Below are positions 59,043-64,000 of a DNA stretch of 64,000 nt, piece by piece. The notes under the pieces were generated by a model. The model worked only from the letters and a program-made list of their open reading frames with translations, did no database searches and had not been told where the DNA came from. Made by a program: the position numbers and the translations under genes. Origin of the DNA: an uncultured Anaerolineales bacterium. Its GTDB lineage: Bacteria > Chloroflexota > Anaerolineae > Anaerolineales > Villigracilaceae. Positions within the stretch are counted from its first letter, which is position 1, and each line of letters opens with the position of its first letter. The stretch is from NCBI GenBank assembly GCA_937960595.1, contig CALGPL010000011.1:1-64000 (forward strand). Reading direction: 5' to 3'.

Positions 59043-59687
59043 ATGAATATGGAGACCATGTTTCTGAAGGCCGAAGACCCGCAGGCTTTGCTCCTTGCCC
59101 AGTCTGTCCTGGCGGCGGGCGGCCTGGTGGTTTTCCCGACCGATACGGTCTATGGAGTAGCCGCCCGCGCCTTCGACGGCGCGGCAGTCGAACGTCTCTA
59201 CGCGGCCAAGGAGCGGCCGGTCGAGAAGGCCATTCCTGTTTTGTTGGGCGAGGCCGGGGATTTGGAACAAGTGGCTGCGGAGGTGCCGCCGATGGCCCTG
59301 ACGCTGGCGGCTCGCTTCTGGCCTGGACCGCTGACGATCGTCGTCCCCAAACATCCCAATTTACCGGAGGCGGTGTCGGCGACTGCGACGGTGGGGGTGC
59401 GCATCCCTGACCATCCCGTGGCGCGGTCGCTGCTCCGGGCGGCCGGACCGTTGGCGGTCACTTCGGCCAACCGTTCGGGCCTGCCGGCGCCCTCTCTGGC
59501 CGACGAAGTCCGGGCGCAATTGGGCGGCCGCGTGGCGTTGATCCTGGATGGCGGTCGGACGCCCGGCGGCGCACCCTCGACAGTCGTGGATTGCACCGGC
59601 CCCGAGCCGCGAATCTTGCGGGCCGGGCCGGTGGGGCGCGAGGCGATCTTGGCTTGTCTTGGCCTGGATTCTTTCCCCGAGGCCTGA
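59043..59687 (+). CDS. L-threonylcarbamoyladenylate synthase (Sua5/YrdC)
   Basis: A 214-residue YrdC-fold enzyme that makes threonylcarbamoyl-AMP for the t6A37 modification of tRNAs reading ANN codons. The substrate-site sequence is VFPTDTVYGVAARAFD, with KERPVEKAIPVLL, FWPGPLTIVV, VGVRIPDHPVARSLL, PLAVTSANRSG and the C-terminal STVVDCTGPEPRILRAG. The last two residues before it and the first ATG abut the prmC stop codon, so the two are cotranslated. Confidence 0.95.
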   Translation: MNMETMFLKAEDPQALLLAQSVLAAGGLVVFPTDTVYGVAARAFDGAAVERLYAAKERPVEKAIPVLLGEAGDLEQVAAEVPPMALTLAARFWPGPLTIVVPKHPNLPEAVSATATVGVRIPDHPVARSLLRAAGPLAVTSANRSGLPAPSLADEVRAQLGGRVALILDGGRTPGGAPSTVVDCTGPEPRILRAGPVGREAILACLGLDSFPEA

Positions 59688-59691
59688 GCCG

Positions 59692-59709
59692 GCCGGATTT
59701 TGATCCGGT
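59692..59709. terminator. Weak hairpin between convergent genes
   Basis: CCGGAT (59693-59698) and ATCCGG (59703-59708) with a 4-nt loop, in the 31-nt gap between sua5 and the cobalamin adenosyltransferase stop. There is no T-run; it may still act as a bidirectional barrier. Confidence 0.3.
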
Positions 59710-59718
59710 CGAGCAGAG

Positions 59719-60267
59719 TCATTCGTTCTTGGCCAGGCTGAGCGCCTGGCCGGCGTGTTGATTCTCGACCAATTCCAGGACAAAACACAAGGAGGAAAGC
59801 CGGTTCAGATACTTCAACAGCAGGGGGTTGGCGATCTCTCCCCGCGCCAGCAAATCGGAGAGGCGCCGCTCGGCGCGGCGGACGATGGTGCGCGCCAGCG
59901 CCAGGGCTGCGCCGGCGGCCGAGTCGCCGGGCAGGATGAATTCGGGCGGGATCGAGACGGCCGCGGCCAGGGCCTCGGTCTGCGCTTCCAGCCAGTCCAG
60001 ACGCCCCGATTCCAGCATCCGGAATCGCTCGGCCTGTTCGGGAGCCGCGGCCACTTCGGCCATGATTTTGTACAGGTCGCGCTGGATTTCCAGGAGGAGC
60101 GGAGCAGACGGCGGGGCGGCGGTCAGGGCGCGGGCCAAGCCGAGGGCGGCGCTGGCTTCGTCGAGCGAGCCCAGCGCCTCGAAGCGCGGATGATGTTTGG
60201 GCAGGCGGCCCTCGCCGAGCAGTCCGGTCGTGCCATCATCGCCGGCGCGGGTGAAGAAGGGGGACAT
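59719..60267 (-). CDS. Cob(I)yrinic acid a,c-diamide adenosyltransferase (PduO type)
   Basis: A 182-residue enzyme that transfers adenosyl from ATP to corrinoid cobalt. Signatures are FFTRAGDDGTTGLLGEGRLPKHHPRFEALGSLDE (the PduO nucleotide-binding start), RDLYKIMAEVA, FILPGDSAAGAALALARTIVRRAER, and a C-terminal YLNRLSSLCFVLE. Start ATG 60267 is chosen over a further in-frame upstream start because TATAAT sits 6 nt before it and MSPFFTRAGDDGTTG is the family N terminus. It is likely leaderless. A B12-dependent or salvage pathway is implied. Confidence 0.93.
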   Translation of the reverse strand: MSPFFTRAGDDGTTGLLGEGRLPKHHPRFEALGSLDEASAALGLARALTAAPPSAPLLLEIQRDLYKIMAEVAAAPEQAERFRMLESGRLDWLEAQTEALAAAVSIPPEFILPGDSAAGAALALARTIVRRAERRLSDLLARGEIANPLLLKYLNRLSSLCFVLELVENQHAGQALSLAKNE

Positions 60268-60273
60268 GCTCGA

Positions 60274-60279
60274 ATTATA
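60274..60279 (-). promoter_or_regulatory. -10 box for leaderless transcription of the cobalamin adenosyltransferase
   Basis: TATAAT on the minus strand, then TCGAGC and ATG 60267. Confidence 0.65.
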
Positions 60280-60312
60280 ACCAGATTGGTGGGAAATTGG
60301 GCTTATTTGGCT

Positions 60313-60318
60313 TATAAT
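60313..60318 (+). promoter_or_regulatory. Candidate -10 box of the cyclase gene
   Basis: TATAAT 40 nt before the ATG at 60359. No Shine-Dalgarno is obvious in the leader. The divergent gap 60268-60358 therefore holds both promoters. Confidence 0.45.
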
Positions 60319-60358
60319 ATTTGCAGAGCCCACGAGACCAGAAGCGATTGTCCCGACT

Positions 60359-63121
60359 ATGAATAAAAAGCCTTCCTTTGCCTGGCTGTTTCATCTTCCC
60401 ACTCTATTGATTGCCTCGATCGCTGTGGCCATGCTGGTGCTGACGCCCGTTTGGGCGGTTCGATATTATCGAACTCCTTTCCTGGGGATGCTGCTCGAGC
60501 CGAACGGGGTGGTCAGCAAGATTTCGGGGGAGGGTTGGCCGGCCCGTCAGGCGGGAGCCGAATGGCCGGACCGTTTGATCAGCATCAACGGTCATCTCCT
60601 GGCATTTGACGACCGGCCCGATCACTGGCTGGCCGAAGGTGACTACCGGCCGGTGGAACTGGTCTTCGAGCAGCACAACATGGGGCGCTATTACCTGATA
60701 GTGACGCCCATTCCCATGCCGCGCAGCAATTTCATCGAGTTGTTTGTCGTTCCCTATCTGGTTGGGTTGATTTTCCAGGGGATCGGCATTTGGGCGTACA
60801 GTCTGCGCCGCGATCTGCGTTCCAGCCGGGCGCTGCTGGTGTTCACCTCGGCGGTCAGCATCACGACGACCACATTCTTCGATATGAATACCACCCATCA
60901 TGTGGTGACCATGTGGTCGGTCAGTCTTCCGATCGCCGCGACGGCACTGATCTACCTGGCGCTGGTGTTCCCGCGCGAAGTCTATCTGGTGCAGCGCTGG
61001 CCGTGGGCGCGTTTTCTCCCGTGGTTCCTCTGCCTGGGCATTGTCATCCCGGCCTGGCGGGAAGTGACGGCGCCCTCCTCGGCGCTGGCGTACATCACGG
61101 TCTGGCAGGCCAGTTATGCCTACATGGCGCTGGGCATCTCGACCTTTCTGTTCATGCTCGTCTGGCACATCCTGCGCAGCGATTCGGCCATTGTGCGTCA
61201 GCAGAGCCGCGTCATCGTCTTCGGCGCGGCGCTGGCCTTCGCGCCGATGATGATCTTCTACCTCCTGCCGACCGCTTTCGGCAGCAGCCCGCAGGAATTT
61301 CGGGCGGCAATTTATTTTCCTCTCCTCATCTTGCTGCCGCTCTCCATCACCTACGCCATCCTGCGTTACCGCCTGCTCGATGTGGATCGCGTCTTGGGAA
61401 AGGCGCTCACCTATGCCATGACGACCGCGGCGGCCCTGGCTGCCTTCTATGGTCTGATTGCCGTCCTCTCCTATGCCTTGCGGCGCAATGTGCAGGCCGA
61501 CAATCCCTGGCTGATTGCGCTCTATCTGCTCTTGCTGGTCTTTGGGCTGATGCCGCTGCGCAATCTTGTCCAGCGGTTGATCGACCGCCTGTTCTACCGT
61601 TCACCGGCGGATTATCAGCGTGTCCTCAACAACCTGGCTGCCGGCCTCGTCATCACCCCCGACATCGAGCGGACCGTTGAACTCCTGCAGAAGCAGATCG
61701 GCTTGGCGCTGGCGCCGGAGGATTTCGTCATTTACCTCTATGACGATGACCGGGCGCTCTACCTTGCCAGTTCGCGCCTGGAGCGGGAGTGGCCTTCGTT
61801 CCAGACCGATGACCCCCTTGTCCGTCTGCTGCGCCAGGCCAAAGCCGCGCTTTGGTTTCCTCCCGAGGCGGATCTGCCCCCCGATCTGGCCGTCTCCGAC
61901 GACTTTCGCCGCCTGCGCTGCCGAACTTTTGTGCCGCTGTGTTACGAAGGCAGCCTGATCGGTTTCATGGCTTTGGGAATGCGCCGCTCCGGTGATCCTT
62001 ACAGTCAGGACGATTTGAACTTCCTGACGACGGTCGGCGGGCAATCCACGCTGGCGCTCGAAAACGCCCGCCTGTTTGCCAACCTGCGCCGCACCCTCGA
62101 CCAGACCCTCGAAATGAAGAATTTGATGGACGACATCTTTGCCTCCATCGCCACCGGCGTCATCACGACCGACATCCAGCGTCAGGTGACGCTCTTCAAC
62201 CGGGCTGCCGAGCGTATTCTGGGCGTTTCTATCGATCAGGTGATCGGCAAGCGGCTGCCGCAAATCTGCGAGGAACTCGAACAGGCAGCCAGCAGTGCCG
62301 TCGAGCGCGGCGAAGTCACCCTCGGCCGCGACGTGGCCGCCCGCCTGCCCTCGCGCGGTGACCTCTATCTGCGCCTGTCCTGTTCTCCGCTGCGGGACGC
62401 TTACTTGGGCACCAAAGGCGCCACGATTGTCCTGGAGGATCTTACCGAGCGTCGTCGGCTGGAGGCCGAACAGGAGCGCATCCGCCAGACCTTTGGCCGG
62501 GTCGTGGCGCCGCGCGTCCGCGACCGTTTGCTCTCCGATCCCAGCCACCTGCGCCTCGACGGCACGCGCCAACAGGTAACCGTCCTTTTCGCCGATCTGA
62601 AAGGGTTCACCGGTTTCAGCGAGGTCCATGATCCCGAACTGATCTTCCGGGTGCTGAACGATTACCTCTCCCTGGCGGCACAGGCCATTCTCGAGGAGGA
62701 AGGCACGCTGGATAAGTTCATGGGTGATGCAGTCATGGCGCTCTGGAATGTGCCCGATCCTCAGGAGGATCATGCCCTGCGCGCCGTGCGCGCTGCCTTC
62801 GGAATCATGGAACGCGCCCGCCAGGCGCATCTGCGTCTGAGGGACCCTTCTCACCATTTGCTGTTCCGCATCGGCGTGACCACCGGGGAGGCCATGGTGG
62901 GCAACGTCGGCACGCGCGAACTGTTCAATTACACCGCGATTGGCGACATCGTCAACCTGGCGCAGCGGCTGGAGACGACGGCGCGGCCGGGCCAGATCCT
63001 CATCGATCATGCCACCTTTGCGCTGGCCGGAAACCACGTGATCGCCGCGCCCATGGAACCGGTCCAGGTGCGGGGCCGCACCCAGCCGGTGATTGTCTAT
63101 GCCCTGGAACGATTGAAATAG
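60359..63121 (+). CDS. Membrane-bound class III adenylate/guanylate cyclase with PDZ-like, GAF and PAS domains
   Basis: A 920-residue cyclase. It has TM1 (about 12-35), a PDZ-like loop (about 40-115, with WPDRLISINGHLL), about eight further helices (about 120-410), a GAF-like region (about 440-580), PAS (about 605-720, with TGVITTDIQRQVTLFNRAAE), and a C-terminal cyclase domain. Catalytic residues are complete: metal Asp D746 (FADLKGF) and D790 (MGDAVMAL), K786, T859 (YTAIG), N866 and R870 in VNLAQRLE. K with T at the base-recognition positions fits ATP-using class IIIb enzymes. It would make cAMP in response to a membrane or cytosolic signal. The gene starts at ATG 60359 and stands alone on its strand. 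Confidence 0.9.
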   Translation: MNKKPSFAWLFHLPTLLIASIAVAMLVLTPVWAVRYYRTPFLGMLLEPNGVVSKISGEGWPARQAGAEWPDRLISINGHLLAFDDRPDHWLAEGDYRPVELVFEQHNMGRYYLIVTPIPMPRSNFIELFVVPYLVGLIFQGIGIWAYSLRRDLRSSRALLVFTSAVSITTTTFFDMNTTHHVVTMWSVSLPIAATALIYLALVFPREVYLVQRWPWARFLPWFLCLGIVIPAWREVTAPSSALAYITVWQASYAYMALGISTFLFMLVWHILRSDSAIVRQQSRVIVFGAALAFAPMMIFYLLPTAFGSSPQEFRAAIYFPLLILLPLSITYAILRYRLLDVDRVLGKALTYAMTTAAALAAFYGLIAVLSYALRRNVQADNPWLIALYLLLLVFGLMPLRNLVQRLIDRLFYRSPADYQRVLNNLAAGLVITPDIERTVELLQKQIGLALAPEDFVIYLYDDDRALYLASSRLEREWPSFQTDDPLVRLLRQAKAALWFPPEADLPPDLAVSDDFRRLRCRTFVPLCYEGSLIGFMALGMRRSGDPYSQDDLNFLTTVGGQSTLALENARLFANLRRTLDQTLEMKNLMDDIFASIATGVITTDIQRQVTLFNRAAERILGVSIDQVIGKRLPQICEELEQAASSAVERGEVTLGRDVAARLPSRGDLYLRLSCSPLRDAYLGTKGATIVLEDLTERRRLEAEQERIRQTFGRVVAPRVRDRLLSDPSHLRLDGTRQQVTVLFADLKGFTGFSEVHDPELIFRVLNDYLSLAAQAILEEEGTLDKFMGDAVMALWNVPDPQEDHALRAVRAAFGIMERARQAHLRLRDPSHHLLFRIGVTTGEAMVGNVGTRELFNYTAIGDIVNLAQRLETTARPGQILIDHATFALAGNHVIAAPMEPVQVRGRTQPVIVYALERLK

Positions 63122-63167
63122 GCCGCAGTGCCGGAGCGAGAAAGACCGCCAGAGTGGAGGAACATCC

Positions 63168-63806
63168 ATGTTGAAGCGCTATCATCGCCTCATCACCGAA
63201 CGGGCGCTGGGGGCGGTCTTCGGGCCGCAGGCGCTGGAAGAGATCATCGCCGCCAATTTACACCAGGACCACCTTTTGACGGGGCAGATCGGCCATCCTG
63301 AATTCCATTTCGATGAAAATGCGTTTGCTGCCGGCCTGGCCTATATGGAGGCCCAGCGCGGCCGAATTGGGGAGGCCCTGATGGCCGGCCGCCCGCGGCC
63401 AGCGCGGCGCGCCTTTGGACGCCTGGTCCATGCCGCCCAGGATTTTTATGCGCATAGCAATTATGTTCGCTTGTGGCTGGCGCGCCATCCTGACGGTCGG
63501 CCTCCGTCGGCGGAGAGGATCGAGCCGTGCGACCCCGACCTGTTGACCAGCCCCGAATTGCGTTCCGGCCGGCTGTATTACCCTCTCGAAGTGTTGAGTT
63601 TCATCCCGTTTTCCCGCGCCTGGGCGATGGCGCGCCTGCCGCGCGACTCGCACGCCTGGATGAATCTGGACACCCCTGAGTGCGGCCCCCTCTTTGACTA
63701 TGCGGTCGAGGCGGCGGTCAAACGCACCCGCCTCGAGTACGATCGGACGGTGGACGGCCTGTCGCCTGAGGAGATGCACCTGTTCGTCCATTCCCTCACT
63801 CCCTGA
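63168..63806 (+). CDS. Zinc-dependent phospholipase C/Het-C-like His-rich protein
   Basis: A 212-residue protein. The spaced His/Asp residues H6, H32, D34, H35, H43, H47, D49, H88, D92, H96, H162 and D168 match the layout of the zinc-dependent phospholipase C/Het-C superfamily. Key blocks are YHRLITERAL, FGRLVHAAQDFYAHSNYV and SHAWMNLDTP. No signal peptide or membrane segment is present, so it would be cytoplasmic, unlike secreted phospholipases. GGAGG precedes the ATG 63168. Substrate unknown; membrane lipid hydrolysis is an inference from the fold. Confidence 0.72.
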   Translation: MLKRYHRLITERALGAVFGPQALEEIIAANLHQDHLLTGQIGHPEFHFDENAFAAGLAYMEAQRGRIGEALMAGRPRPARRAFGRLVHAAQDFYAHSNYVRLWLARHPDGRPPSAERIEPCDPDLLTSPELRSGRLYYPLEVLSFIPFSRAWAMARLPRDSHAWMNLDTPECGPLFDYAVEAAVKRTRLEYDRTVDGLSPEEMHLFVHSLTP

Positions 63807-63824
63807 AACAGGCAGGCCTCGCGG

Positions 63825-63830
63825 TATAAT
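63825..63830 (+). promoter_or_regulatory. -10 box for near-leaderless transcription of yqeY
   Basis: TATAAT, then GGTTCTC (7 nt) and ATG 63838. Confidence 0.55.
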
Positions 63831-63837
63831 GGTTCTC

Positions 63838-64000
63838 ATGGACACAAAAACCAAACTGGAAACTGCCCTGAAAGAAGCCATGAAATCCGGCGACGAGGTC
63901 CGCAAGCGCACCATCCGCATGGCGCTGGCAGCCATCAAACAGGCCGAAATCGACCGCCGGACGGCGCTGGACGAGGCGGCGGTGATCGCCCTGCTCCAGA
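63838..64000 (+). CDS. yqeY: GatB/YqeY-domain protein, 5' part
   Basis: The first 54 residues of a YqeY-type protein, cut by the window end. It starts MDTKTKLETALKEAMKSGD, then EVRKRTIRMALAAIKQAEID, the standard YqeY N-terminal helix pair. YqeY proteins share the tail domain of GatB and may act on aminoacyl-tRNA. The ATG has TATAAT 7 nt upstream and no Shine-Dalgarno, so it is another leaderless-type start. Confidence 0.85.
   Translation, partial: MDTKTKLETALKEAMKSGDEVRKRTIRMALAAIKQAEIDRRTALDEAAVIALLQ

Overview
The window is GC-rich chromosomal DNA of an uncultured-type bacterium, most probably a member of the Chloroflexota (class Anaerolineae or a close relative). The grounds are: two very large membrane proteins of the 'YYY' (DUF2298) family, known mainly from Chloroflexota and archaea; a mevalonate kinase in a bacterial operon; a family of GC-rich palindromic intergenic repeats; and the gene order rpmH-rnpA-yidD-yidC-jag-parA-parB. 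No plasmid, prophage, CRISPR array or rRNA is visible. One tRNA (Val, anticodon TAC) is present. Taxonomy is inferred from family content, not from a marker-gene search.

Layout. (1) 0-4.2 kb, minus strand: a giant SHMT-GcvT fusion, a small DAK2-like protein and tRNA-Val. (2) 4.4-9.0 kb: an FAH-family hydrolase, then a minus-strand pair made of a sensor kinase and a surface protein with three prealbumin-like repeats. (3) 9.1-13.2 kb: an anaerobic glycyl-radical enzyme (probably hydroxyproline dehydratase) with its activase, and a lipoprotein. (4) 13.3-19.1 kb: minus-strand MFS transporter, mevalonate kinase and a UbiA-type phosphoribosyl/prenyl transferase, divergent from tlyA; then lepA. (5) 19.4-35.8 kb: a cell-surface glycan block with a flippase-like protein, GT4 glycosyltransferase, lectin-like protein, two methyltransferases, GT39-type membrane proteins and two YYY proteins, one fused to a GT39-like half. 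(6) 35.8-38.6 kb: cmk and three tandem PlsC acyltransferases. (7) 38.7-42.0 kb: a very large hybrid sensor kinase. (8) 42.1-48.2 kb: the rpmH-rnpA-yidD-PQQ lipoprotein-yidC-jag operon, a terminator, then PfkB kinase-parA-parB. (9) 48.3-53.9 kb: amidohydrolase, two soluble kinases, an OmpR-type regulator and a REC-CpaE-like ATPase. (10) 54.0-58.1 kb: a tightly overlapping operon of double-HTH regulator, TPR protein, GNAT, two V4R paralogues and a lipase. (11) 58.2-64 kb: prmC, sua5, a cobalamin adenosyltransferase (minus), a membrane-bound class III cyclase, a His-rich phospholipase C-like protein and a partial YqeY gene.

How it works together. The minus-strand trio (mevalonate kinase, UbiA, MFS) and the glycan block suggest isoprenoid-lipid-linked sugar chemistry at the cell surface. 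The glycyl-radical enzyme implies anaerobic amino-acid use. Signalling is dense: four histidine kinases, one response regulator, one REC-ATPase, one nucleotide cyclase and a possible c-di-GMP sensor. A striking regulatory theme is that at least six genes have a TANAAT box placed 6-7 nt before an ATG with no Shine-Dalgarno, the signature of leaderless transcripts, while operon-internal genes use GGAGG-type sites or ATGA overlaps.
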